From positions 1 to 24,090 of IMG/VR virus record IMGVR_UViG_3300047354_000033: a stretch of DNA of 24,090 bases. One strand, 5' to 3'. Both the position numbers and the translations under genes were made by a program. The DNA is from a virus. Under the pieces are notes generated by a model. That model was given only the letters and a program-made list of their open reading frames with translations. It ran no database searches and was not told the DNA's origin. Below are positions 15,420 through 22,548 of the stretch, piece after piece (within the stretch, counting starts at the first letter, position 1; every line of letters starts with the position of its first letter).

Positions 15420-16982
15420 TTAAGATGGTACAGTTGATGAATAAATCGCTCCATTCGGATTAGTCGCATTATTACTACCCGAACCTTGATCGACAACAGT
15501 TCCGATTGTGTCACCGCTTGCTGGCGTTCCTCCGCCCGAATCGGTATCGCCTGTTCCGTCACCCATTCGCCACCATCCTACAGGACTGAGAGACGAAAGA
15601 TCGGCAGGGACACCACTGTTGTAAATTGCTGTTACGTCGGAGGCGGATAAAGCGGAATCGAATAATGATACCTCGTCGATATATCCGTTAAAATTATAAG
15701 TGCCTGGCACTGAAGTATATCTTCCAATAACGAGTTGGGTTCCTTTAAAAGCATTGTTCGAAGTCTCCGCACCTGTTTTAGTACCTTGAGAACTTCCGTT
15801 TAAATACAGTGTTACGTCCGTTCCGTCGTGAACAAATGCTATGTGATACCAAGTTGACGAGGATAAAGTTGAAACCGTCCAAGTAGGATACCCTGGGCCT
15901 GGGTAGGGAACGCCTGTCGATGGCCCCATGTGGTATTGAATTGTAGTGCTGTTGACTAAATGCAAATACCACCGATTTGATGCAGCACCTGCACCAAGTG
16001 GTATTCTATTGACGGAGTTGTAATTAACCCAAAGAGAACCGCTATATGCGCTGCTTGAATTTAAAGCGGAAACCGTGCCACAATCCAAGTAATCATCCGT
16101 ACCGTCGAATGCGCCTGAGATAGTTGAGAACGGTGCTACAGGTACGTCGTTAGAATAAAGCGGACCGTTCGTTCCTGTCGCATTGTTTCCGCCTGACCCT
16201 TGATCGACAACAGTTCCAATCGTATCACCACTCGCAGGTGTGCCTCCTCCCGAATCCGTGTCCCCTGTGCCATCGCCTAATCGCCACCATCCTACGGGAC
16301 TAAGCGAAGAAAGATCGGCGGGGACTCCGCTGTTGTAAATTGAGGTTACGTCGGAGGCGGAAAGGGTGGAGTCAAAGATTGCTACCTCGTCAATTTTCCC
16401 GTCTAAGAAATTCGATGCACCGTTTAGGCAACCAATTACGGGGTTTGTTGGGGTTACTTGCGGGACATTTATCGAAGCCGCTTTTGAAACCCCATTAACA
16501 TAAAGAGTACTTGTCCCGTTCGTATCGACAGTGATCACGCTGTTCACCCATGAGTTTATTGATTGGAACGGCGAAGCCTCAATCAAGTGCGTAGCGCTTC
16601 CTGCATAAAACTCTATGCTGACAGTACCACTTCCCCTCGCTCGAAAATAGACCAAGCTTCGATCTCCCGTAGTTCCACCCGCTGAGAACGGTTCCATATA
16701 GTACCCCTCTTGGTCGAGTTTATACCACATACTTATCGAATAGGTAGTGCCTGAAAGTGCAGTTAAGATCCCGTTGCCGAGTTGCAAGTAGTCATCCGTC
16801 CCGTCGAATGAGCCTGACAGGGTGTTTGCGAATGCGCCTCCGCCGCCGCCTCCCGAATCGTCTGTAGCACCCTGTGCGTCAAACCCGTAAAGCGTACCAA
16901 ATGCAGGCCTTTTAAAACCCGAAGGAAGTGCCGTCAAGCCGCTCGGTTTCTTGAGCGTGGTAGTCGGGAACGTTAAAGACAT
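15420..16982 (-). CDS. protein with two LamG/concanavalin A-like domains
   Basis: This 520-residue protein has an N-terminal arm (about 1-50) ending in a six-glycine linker, then two similar units. Each begins SFDGTDDYL or AFDGTDDYL, contains YSISMWYK-like or YSGSLWVNY strands and a TLYVNGVSK or TLYLNGSSQ hairpin, then GKIDEVAIFDSTLSASDV or GYIDEVSLFDSALSASDV. Each closes with a WWRLGDGTGDTDSGGG-type tail. This is the signature of LamG-like jelly-roll domains, which often bind glycans. No T7 equivalent exists at this place. It may be a head decoration, a fibre-like adhesin or a tail-associated protein. The ATG overlaps the upstream stop by one base (TAATG), tying it to the 105-aa beta-rich protein. 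Confidence 0.85.
   Translation of the reverse strand: MSLTFPTTTLKKPSGLTALPSGFKRPAFGTLYGFDAQGATDDSGGGGGGAFANTLSGSFDGTDDYLQLGNGILTALSGTTYSISMWYKLDQEGYYMEPFSAGGTTGDRSLVYFRARGSGTVSIEFYAGSATHLIEASPFQSINSWVNSVITVDTNGTSTLYVNGVSKAASINVPQVTPTNPVIGCLNGASNFLDGKIDEVAIFDSTLSASDVTSIYNSGVPADLSSLSPVGWWRLGDGTGDTDSGGGTPASGDTIGTVVDQGSGGNNATGTNGPLYSNDVPVAPFSTISGAFDGTDDYLDCGTVSALNSSSAYSGSLWVNYNSVNRIPLGAGAASNRWYLHLVNSTTIQYHMGPSTGVPYPGPGYPTWTVSTLSSSTWYHIAFVHDGTDVTLYLNGSSQGTKTGAETSNNAFKGTQLVIGRYTSVPGTYNFNGYIDEVSLFDSALSASDVTAIYNSGVPADLSSLSPVGWWRMGDGTGDTDSGGGTPASGDTIGTVVDQGSGSNNATNPNGAIYSSTVPS
15484..15648 (-). repeat. direct repeat copy 2 of LamG tail segment
   Basis: This segment encodes the stretch from the ASDV motif through GVPADLSSLSPVGWW and the Gly/Asp/Ser-rich linker to DQGSG, at the C-terminal end of the second LamG unit. 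It matches 16198-16362 at a constant offset of 714 bases (238 codons). Most differences fall at third codon positions, so the protein copy is nearly perfect while the DNA has drifted. Confidence 0.85.
16198..16362 (-). repeat. direct repeat copy 1 of LamG tail segment
   Basis: This is the partner of the repeat at 15484-15648, at the end of the first LamG unit. The two units flank it with much lower identity, so this tail-linker segment is better conserved than the lectin-like domains themselves. That suggests either selection on the linker or sequence homogenisation between the copies. Confidence 0.85.
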
Positions 16983-17299
16983 TACAAGGAATCGGTTGAG
17001 CCGTCGGCGAATACGGAATAAGTGCCGTCAGTACGTGCTGAGACGTTGGCTCTTATCTTTTCGTAATGTCCGTGGTCATCGCGTACAAGGACGTTTCCGT
17101 CTGCGGTTACTGCTTCGCTGTGTATGACTCGCCAAGCTGATCCGATATACGCTTCAACATCCACAGTCGCACCGCTCGTTACCGAACTAGATGCAATGGC
17201 GAATGTCCAGCCTTTCGAACGTTCAACGCTGAAGGACGAGCCCGCTCCCGCAGCGCTAACGCCGTTTAGGAGAGTGATCTTCTGGAGTGATTTTAACAT
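16982..17299 (-). CDS. 105-aa beta-rich hypothetical, probable virion accessory protein
   Basis: Starts MLKSLQKITLLNGVSAAGAG and continues with alternating short polar and hydrophobic segments (WTFAIASSSVTSGATVDVEA, SAWRVIHSEAVTADG, GHYEKIRANVSARTDGTYSV) that read as a small beta sandwich. Proteins of this style, with a G-x-W strand and a Y-x-x-I-R-A strand, occur among small phage structural proteins. It overlaps the LamG gene by one base, so the two are probably made together and may act together, for instance as anchor and adhesin. There are no catalytic residues that I recognise. The weak purine patch AGAAAG precedes the start. Confidence 0.75.
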   Translation of the reverse strand: MLKSLQKITLLNGVSAAGAGSSFSVERSKGWTFAIASSSVTSGATVDVEAYIGSAWRVIHSEAVTADGNVLVRDDHGHYEKIRANVSARTDGTYSVFADGSTDSL

Positions 17300-17315
17300 T
17301 GTTAGTCTTTCTGTA

Positions 17316-17531
17316 TTAGGTGTTTAAGTTAATTCCTGTGCCAACGTAAGAGCCGCCCATCTTAGGACTACGTGTCAGAGAAAGCGTTCCCCGTTGCGGT
17401 CTGCTACCGCTCTTCTTCTGCCTCGACTTCTTGGTACTGATAGCCCTTGAAGCGACCTCGGTAGGAGGCGGCGGTGGCGGTGGAGGAGGCGGTGGAGGCG
17501 GAGGCATTTTAGGCGAGCTACCCATGCACAT
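17316..17531 (-). CDS. poly-proline small protein, gp6.7/gp7.3-like virion protein candidate
   Basis: The product has 71 residues: MCMGSSPKM, then fourteen consecutive prolines (residues 10-23), a basic middle (STKKSRQKKSGSRPQRG), and an end SLTRSPKMGGSYVGTGINL. The start recalls T7 gp6.7 (MCFSPKIKTPK) and the end recalls T7 gp7.3 (SLSVARSSGGGINI). Both are small T7 virion proteins encoded just before the portal gene, the same region as here. A role in tail or ejection assembly is therefore suggested, from recalled similarity only. Proline codons are mixed (CCT, CCG, CCA), so the run is kept at protein level. Translating it should need elongation factor P. The alternative start is the ATG at 17525. 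Confidence 0.8.
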   Translation of the reverse strand: MCMGSSPKMPPPPPPPPPPPPPPTEVASRAISTKKSRQKKSGSRPQRGTLSLTRSPKMGGSYVGTGINLNT

Positions 17532-17533
17532 GA

Positions 17534-17737
17534 TTATTCTTTCGTTGAAATTAATGTTGTATGTTGTTCTTCGTAAACGTCTTTTAAAAAATCTACGACG
17601 AATCGTTGTCCGACTTTAATCCAGATCTCCCGTTCACTGTCCTTCGGATCAGCCATGCGTACGGGAAAGCGTTCGTCTAAAGCGTCGATTAAATCTTTGC
17701 TTAAATCGGGCAATTTTCTTTCGATAGTGTAACGCAC
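17534..17737 (-). CDS. 67-aa hypothetical protein
   Basis: A short charged protein, RYTIERKLPDLSKDLIDALD at the start, with WIKVGQRFVVDFLKDVYEEQ later (about 39-58), probably two helices. The start is GTG at 17737, preceded by TTAGG at five bases; no in-frame ATG precedes it. It lies 17 bases after the exonuclease stop and ends two bases before the poly-proline gene. I do not recognise a family. The tight fit with its neighbours and the good-quality helical sequence support a real gene. Confidence 0.72.
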   Translation of the reverse strand: MRYTIERKLPDLSKDLIDALDERFPVRMADPKDSEREIWIKVGQRFVVDFLKDVYEEQHTTLISTKE

Positions 17738-17754
17738 GATGCCTAACCTACCTG

Positions 17755-18597
17755 TTAAAACGGGTCTGGGCGAGTTAAATCTTCATCCAGCTCTCCCGTA
17801 ACCCCATGAATTATATTAGAATATTTCCGTTTTTGTGCCGTGGTGAACTCTTTAGGCATCCATAAATACTTTAGCTTCTTGTGCTTGTGGTTGTACTCAT
17901 CCTTACGTATCAAGTACGCCATCCATGCGTTGGTCAGTGCTTCTTCCTCGGTCATACCTGCGTCGCTGTACGCCTTTAACACGGTATCCCAATTCGCTCC
18001 GTTGGTATCTAGCAACCGCTTGGCTTTGACTACGCCTATACCTGAAACGCCTTTGAACCCGTCGACCGAGTCACCTGCTATGGTCTGCATCAAGTGGTAG
18101 GCGTCCGCTTCTTCTTCGGTAATCTCATGTAGCTCACCACGGTTAAAGTCGTAGAACGTACAGGGTACGCCTTTGAAGTCTTTGTCGATGGAAACGATTA
18201 TCCGTTTGTCGCTACGGTTGGGTCGCTCGGTTGCAAGGATGGCAAGCACGTCGTCGGCTTCGAGGTTAGGGTAGATTACAGTACCGTATTCTTCTGCCAT
18301 CCAAGCACGTATCGGATCTAGTCCAATCGGTGCAAACTTAGAACGTCTGTTAGCTTTGTAGTCAGGGAACAGTTTACGTCGGAAGTTGTTCTTATCGGAG
18401 ATAGCAAGTATGAAGTCGTCGGCCTTCAACCGTTTCTTAAACGTCTCAAGACGATCCACGATCCAAGTCTTGGCTAGGGCTAAGTCGGTATGTACCGTCC
18501 ACAGTTCTTCGTCCCATTGAATGTTAGCTTGAGCCGTGAAGGCTGATTGATATGCCAGTACGTCGGCGTCTATTAGCATTGTTGTTTTGTTGCTCAT
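17755..18597 (-). CDS. 5'-3' exonuclease (T7 gp6-like, FEN/5'-nuclease family)
   Basis: This 280-residue protein carries the 5'-nuclease metal-binding series. It has MLIDADVLAY with Asp10/Asp12, NNFRRKLFPDYKANR (70-84), LEADDVLAI with Glu113, Asp115 and Asp116, SIDKDF with Asp138/Asp140, and AGDSVDG with Asp176/Asp179. GVSGIGVVKAKRLL is the helix-hairpin motif. In T7, gp6 degrades host DNA to nucleotides, removes RNA primers and helps concatemer processing. AAAGGA stands six bases before the ATG, one of the few strong ribosome sites, in an 18-base gap after the nuclease gene. The end is acidic and Phe-terminated (DEDLTRPDPF). Confidence 0.95.
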   Translation of the reverse strand: MSNKTTMLIDADVLAYQSAFTAQANIQWDEELWTVHTDLALAKTWIVDRLETFKKRLKADDFILAISDKNNFRRKLFPDYKANRRSKFAPIGLDPIRAWMAEEYGTVIYPNLEADDVLAILATERPNRSDKRIIVSIDKDFKGVPCTFYDFNRGELHEITEEEADAYHLMQTIAGDSVDGFKGVSGIGVVKAKRLLDTNGANWDTVLKAYSDAGMTEEEALTNAWMAYLIRKDEYNHKHKKLKYLWMPKEFTTAQKRKYSNIIHGVTGELDEDLTRPDPF

Positions 18598-18615
18598 TAT
18601 ATCCTTTCGTTTTGT

Positions 18616-19023
18616 TTAATGTTTGTAAAAGATCGACCAGTCTTCTCGGTAGGTTTGAAACTTACTCGACGACCTTTTAGCTTCTGCATATAAGTTAATG
18701 GTTTTAGGCATGGCGATTGAGGAAGGTATCAGATACCAAACACGGGCTGGATCGATCCAACACGCTATAACATCAACGTCCTTACCGATCCTAGACTTAC
18801 TAGCTCTACCGCTGCTGGTCGTAATCTTGTACGCAGTCCTGTCGTTTGGAATTACCGTAGACGTGCCTTTGACTTGTACCTTCAAAGATCCCGACGGACA
18901 TACTACGATAAGATCCCAAGCAACAGGAATAGTAGGTATGTTAGGAACGAATCCCCGCCGTAACACTTCAGCTTGGAACTCTGCCTCGTAGACAGCTCCG
19001 CTCAATACGTTTGCAGATACCAC
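18616..19023 (-). CDS. PD-(D/E)XK-type nuclease, Holliday-junction-resolvase-like
   Basis: This 135-residue protein has no T7 counterpart at this place. It shows the PD-(D/E)XK layout: an N-terminal helix with acidic residues (YEAEFQAEVLRRGF, Glu13/Glu15/Glu19), WDLIVV with Asp37, then a strand LKVQVKGTS containing Gln50-Val-Lys52. Many small resolvases and restriction-like nucleases have this arrangement. The start is GTG at 19023, two codons after the polymerase stop and in the same frame. No in-frame ATG is available until about residue 104, so the GTG is the likely start, though its ribosome site is poor. It may trim or resolve branched replication intermediates. The catalytic family is reasonably clear; the substrate is inferred. 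Confidence 0.78.
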   Translation of the reverse strand: MVSANVLSGAVYEAEFQAEVLRRGFVPNIPTIPVAWDLIVVCPSGSLKVQVKGTSTVIPNDRTAYKITTSSGRASKSRIGKDVDVIACWIDPARVWYLIPSSIAMPKTINLYAEAKRSSSKFQTYREDWSIFYKH

Positions 19024-19029
19024 AACAAC

Positions 19030-20904
19030 TTAGTGTGTTTCAGCCCAGTTCTTTCCGACCTTGTATTCTCCGTCCAACGGACAGCGCATCTTCAACGCTA
19101 TGCCCGCCTTCTTGATCGAGTTGACTGCAAGCTCACCGTACATCTTGGTATGCTTCGGCGTGACTTCAGCTTGGAACTCGTCATGGACATTGGCTACGAA
19201 AGCGTACTCCCTGCCTACTGCCCATCCAATCTTAGTTAACGCCCCGTGCAACAGGATGATAGCTTCTTTCATTACGACCGCACCTGCTGACTGCAACAAT
19301 GTGTTAAGAGCTGCGTGGTCGGATCGTATCGGTAGCTTCCTGCCGTCTAGTCCTGTTAGGTATCCCTGCCTACGTACCTTCTCTTCGACTGCTATCTTCA
19401 GTTTGTTCAACGCAGGAAGCGACGCAAGGAAGCGAGCCTTTAACATCCGACCTTCCTTTGCCGTGCCTCCTACTATTTCCCCAATCTTCGCATCACCCGC
19501 GCCGTATAAGAATGCATAGATAAACGTCTTCGCTTGGTCACGTGTCTCCAATCCCGCCGCCTTTTGATTGACCGAGTGAATGTCCCCTTCGATTACGTTC
19601 TTTCCATAATGCCCGCCGTCAAAGCCCGCGAGGTAGTGAGCAAGCATCCGTAGTTCCAACCCGCTAGCATCGCACCCGACTAGGTCGTACCCTTCTCCTG
19701 CTTTGAATAACTCCCTGCATTGCTGACCGTAAGGTGAACGAACAGCTGGAACTTGTGCCATGTTAGGAGACGAGTGAGTACATCGACCTGTCACTGCTCC
19801 GTTGGTGTTGACCCGTCCGTGTATCCGTCCGTTACGTACGCATTTGATCCAAGCGTTGTCACCTTCAGCTAGCATCCCAAGACGTTTGGTAACCATCAGA
19901 TAGTGCAGGAGCAGTTGAGCCGACGGATGCTTGACTGACTTCAGTACTGCTTCGTCAATCTTAGGCTGTCCGTTCGGAGTGTGTTGCGTAGGTTTCCAAC
20001 CAAGAGCTTCCAAGCGTTCGCCTATTTGCTTTTGACTAGATGGGTTGAACGGTATGGTCTTCGTCTTGTTCTCACATTTAGTTGCTTTGTTAGCTAACGA
20101 TTGTACCTTGCCGTCCAGTTTCAAGACCTGTTTCAACTTGGCCTTTGTTTCAGCAGTGTACGTTACGCCGTCTGTTTCTACCGTCCAACCCGAAGGCGTC
20201 TTCATCTCTTCTACGTTAGGTGGAAAGATCCGTTGAAGCTCGTCCAACAGTTCAGCCCGTTTAGTAGCAAGCTCGGCAATCAAAGCGTCCGCTTTCTTGG
20301 AGTCAAACGCAAACCCAACCATCTCCTGCGCTCGCATGATACGGGCAAAGGCGTGTTCAAGATTAAGCATACGTGTGTCAGGATTCTTCTTTCTCAGATA
20401 GGCTCCGACAGCAGCAGTAACAAGGACGTCTCGTTCGCAGTACTTCTTCATCTCTTCAGTGTACTCGTCAAACGCTCCTTCCTGTTGTCCGAAGTCTGAC
20501 TTGAACATACCGCCAAGGCGTTCGCCCCATGCCTTCAAGCTATGCGATCCCCACAGTTCTTTCGGGAACTTGCTGCGCTTCATGTCGGCTGTACGAACGT
20601 CCGAATGTACGGCACGACAAGTTACCATCGTGTCAAGTATCCGACAGTTAGGCGACCAGTTGTACAGCTTTTGCAGGGCGGGTATGTCGAAGCCTAATAC
20701 GTTGTGACCTACGATTGTATCAGCTTGGTTCAACATACTCAGTCCTTGCGGGATACCTTCACCATGAAACGTAAGCATACGGTCTTTGACGGGATCGAAG
20801 ATACTCATACAATGAACGGTATTAAGGTCTTCGAGTAAGGTGAAATCTTCAAGCCCGTTAGTCTCGATGTCGAAGTACAGTGTTTGGAATGCTTTGTTAT
20901 TCAT
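19030..20904 (-). CDS. DNA polymerase (family A, T7 gp5-like) with 3'-5' exonuclease
   Basis: The product has 624 residues (T7 gp5 has 704). The exonuclease domain is intact: FDIETNGL with Asp12/Glu14, GHNVLGFDIPAL with Asp73, and YCERDV with Asp159. The polymerase domain has VGCDASGLELRMLAHY (Asp412), the O-helix RDQAKTFIYAFLYGAG (Arg455, Lys459, Tyr463, equivalent to T7 Tyr526), and VANVHDEF with Asp575. The thumb segment before FNPSS is present but shorter than the T7 thioredoxin-binding loop. The gene follows the primase stop by six bases with no Shine-Dalgarno. It replicates the phage genome with the helicase, SSB and, if the loop works, host thioredoxin. Confidence 0.97.
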   Translation of the reverse strand: MNNKAFQTLYFDIETNGLEDFTLLEDLNTVHCMSIFDPVKDRMLTFHGEGIPQGLSMLNQADTIVGHNVLGFDIPALQKLYNWSPNCRILDTMVTCRAVHSDVRTADMKRSKFPKELWGSHSLKAWGERLGGMFKSDFGQQEGAFDEYTEEMKKYCERDVLVTAAVGAYLRKKNPDTRMLNLEHAFARIMRAQEMVGFAFDSKKADALIAELATKRAELLDELQRIFPPNVEEMKTPSGWTVETDGVTYTAETKAKLKQVLKLDGKVQSLANKATKCENKTKTIPFNPSSQKQIGERLEALGWKPTQHTPNGQPKIDEAVLKSVKHPSAQLLLHYLMVTKRLGMLAEGDNAWIKCVRNGRIHGRVNTNGAVTGRCTHSSPNMAQVPAVRSPYGQQCRELFKAGEGYDLVGCDASGLELRMLAHYLAGFDGGHYGKNVIEGDIHSVNQKAAGLETRDQAKTFIYAFLYGAGDAKIGEIVGGTAKEGRMLKARFLASLPALNKLKIAVEEKVRRQGYLTGLDGRKLPIRSDHAALNTLLQSAGAVVMKEAIILLHGALTKIGWAVGREYAFVANVHDEFQAEVTPKHTKMYGELAVNSIKKAGIALKMRCPLDGEYKVGKNWAETH

Positions 20905-20910
20905 AGTAGT

Positions 20911-22548
20911 TTAGAACGGAGCATTCGCATCCATCGCTTGATTGTTATCGTTGTCAGTTGCAAACATCTGCGTATCAGTTTCATTTAATCTTCCTGTTTT
21001 CTGGTCGAATAAAAGCGTAGTAGCCAGTCCAGTTTCTCCACTGAATCGGTTCTTTAATACTCTTATTCGAGTTTGGTTGGCGTCGGACTCGGACTGTTGG
21101 TTGCGTTCCAACCCGATGACCATGTCCGACAGTTGTGGTATGGCGTGAGATCCGCGAAGGTGAGCAAGACTTGTTACCGCTCCTTCTTCGTGACCTGCGC
21201 CATGCGGTCGTTTCAAATGACTGACCAACACCATCCCGCACTGCGTCTCTTCAACGAGCGAGCGTAGTCGTGTCATTGTGTTATCGATCAAGCGTCGTTC
21301 GTCGTCTCCGTCAAACCCGCTTACTACTATCGACAGGTGATCAAGGAATATCCACTTGCAGTCCAGTCCTTTGCATAGGTATCTGATTCGATTAAGTAGA
21401 TTATCACTGTCACAACTGCCGAAGTGATCGTATGTATAGAAGCGTCCGTTGCCTACCGTCTCTTCAAACGCAGGTCGCAACGCTTCATGGTGGACGTCCT
21501 TCTCAAGATGCAACGGTTTGTTCTCATGCAACCCGATGATGCCCAAGGCTGTCCGTCTTACACTCTCTTCCAAGGCAATGTACCCGACCGTCTCACCTGC
21601 CTGTAACAAGGAGTAAGCAGCTTCACGACAGAACAATGACTTCCCTATTCCACTACCCGCGCATACCGTAACGAGTTCTCCTCGCCTCAAGCCGTGTGTC
21701 ATGTCGTTCAAGGTTTGATACGGATACGGTTGGGACTCGACGTTGTTTACTTCCGTGATCTTATCCCACAGTTCGTTCGCTCCGATGATGCCGTCAGGTC
21801 GGTAGTCCCTAGCTTCAAACGTTGCTTGGCATATCTCCTTCGCACGGTTGGCGACAAGCATATCGTTCGGGTCTTTCAACGGAAGCTCTGCTATCTTAGC
21901 CCTTCCTGGAGTCAACAAAGCAGCGCATTCAGTCGCGCCCTTGCGTCCGCTGTCGTCCATGTCGAACATGAATACGACTTCATCGTACCGTTCGAGCCAG
22001 TCAAGAGCTTGAGCTACATGGTTCTTCGCACTACCTGCACCGTGAGGTACGGATACGACGGCCCACTTGTTACTGAACGCTTGTGACACGGACAGTGCAT
22101 CGACCTCGCCTTCGGTTACGATTACCCTACGTCCCCCGTCTCGCCATAGGTGTTGACCGTACAGTCCAATGAGTTCACCTCGCACCTCGAATCGTTTGTC
22201 TGCGTATCGGATCTTCTGACCGACAAGCTTACCGTCACGACTGCGGTAGTTGGCAACTTGAGCCTGTTCATTATCGACCATAGCAGAATGGTATCCCCAC
22301 TTCTTGCACGTCTCTTGCGTCAGGTTTCGACGGGCAATAGCAGTAGGTGCGCCGTTGTTTACAAAAGGTCGGGTGTTCTTGGGTTTGTTAGTTTCATTCG
22401 TTATTGGTATTTCCATTCGTTCTTTCTTGTTGGGTTGGGTGTTCTCACCGCAGCTAAAGCAATGACTAGACCCGTCTACATATGTTGATCGGGCATCGCT
22501 CGAACCGCAGGATGGACACGACGTGTGGACTTGCTGGTATTCAGCCAT
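20911..22548 (-). CDS. primase-helicase (T7 gp4-like)
   Basis: The product has 545 residues (T7 gp4 has 566). The zinc module is CPSCGSSDA at Cys11/Cys14 and HCFSCG at Cys30/Cys33. The TOPRIM primase has VTEGEVDAL (Glu146) and FDMDDSG (Asp196, Asp198). The helicase has Walker A GSGIGKS (298-304), Walker B WIFLDHLSIVVS (Asp403), SHLKRP (443-448) and NRFSGETG (500-507). The tail is acidic and ends APF, as expected for docking on the polymerase. The first 73 bases overlap the endonuclease gene. Since Cys11 and Cys14 fall in the overlap, the upstream start is genuine. Met45 could give a zinc-less short form like T7 gp4B. Confidence 0.97.
   Translation of the reverse strand: MAEYQQVHTSCPSCGSSDARSTYVDGSSHCFSCGENTQPNKKERMEIPITNETNKPKNTRPFVNNGAPTAIARRNLTQETCKKWGYHSAMVDNEQAQVANYRSRDGKLVGQKIRYADKRFEVRGELIGLYGQHLWRDGGRRVIVTEGEVDALSVSQAFSNKWAVVSVPHGAGSAKNHVAQALDWLERYDEVVFMFDMDDSGRKGATECAALLTPGRAKIAELPLKDPNDMLVANRAKEICQATFEARDYRPDGIIGANELWDKITEVNNVESQPYPYQTLNDMTHGLRRGELVTVCAGSGIGKSLFCREAAYSLLQAGETVGYIALEESVRRTALGIIGLHENKPLHLEKDVHHEALRPAFEETVGNGRFYTYDHFGSCDSDNLLNRIRYLCKGLDCKWIFLDHLSIVVSGFDGDDERRLIDNTMTRLRSLVEETQCGMVLVSHLKRPHGAGHEEGAVTSLAHLRGSHAIPQLSDMVIGLERNQQSESDANQTRIRVLKNRFSGETGLATTLLFDQKTGRLNETDTQMFATDNDNNQAMDANAPF

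Noticed and set aside
17306-17318. TAATAC on the minus strand resembling the start of the T7 promoter
   Set aside because: Only six bases match; the rest (AGAAAGACTAAC) does not fit the T7 core and the site spans a stop codon.
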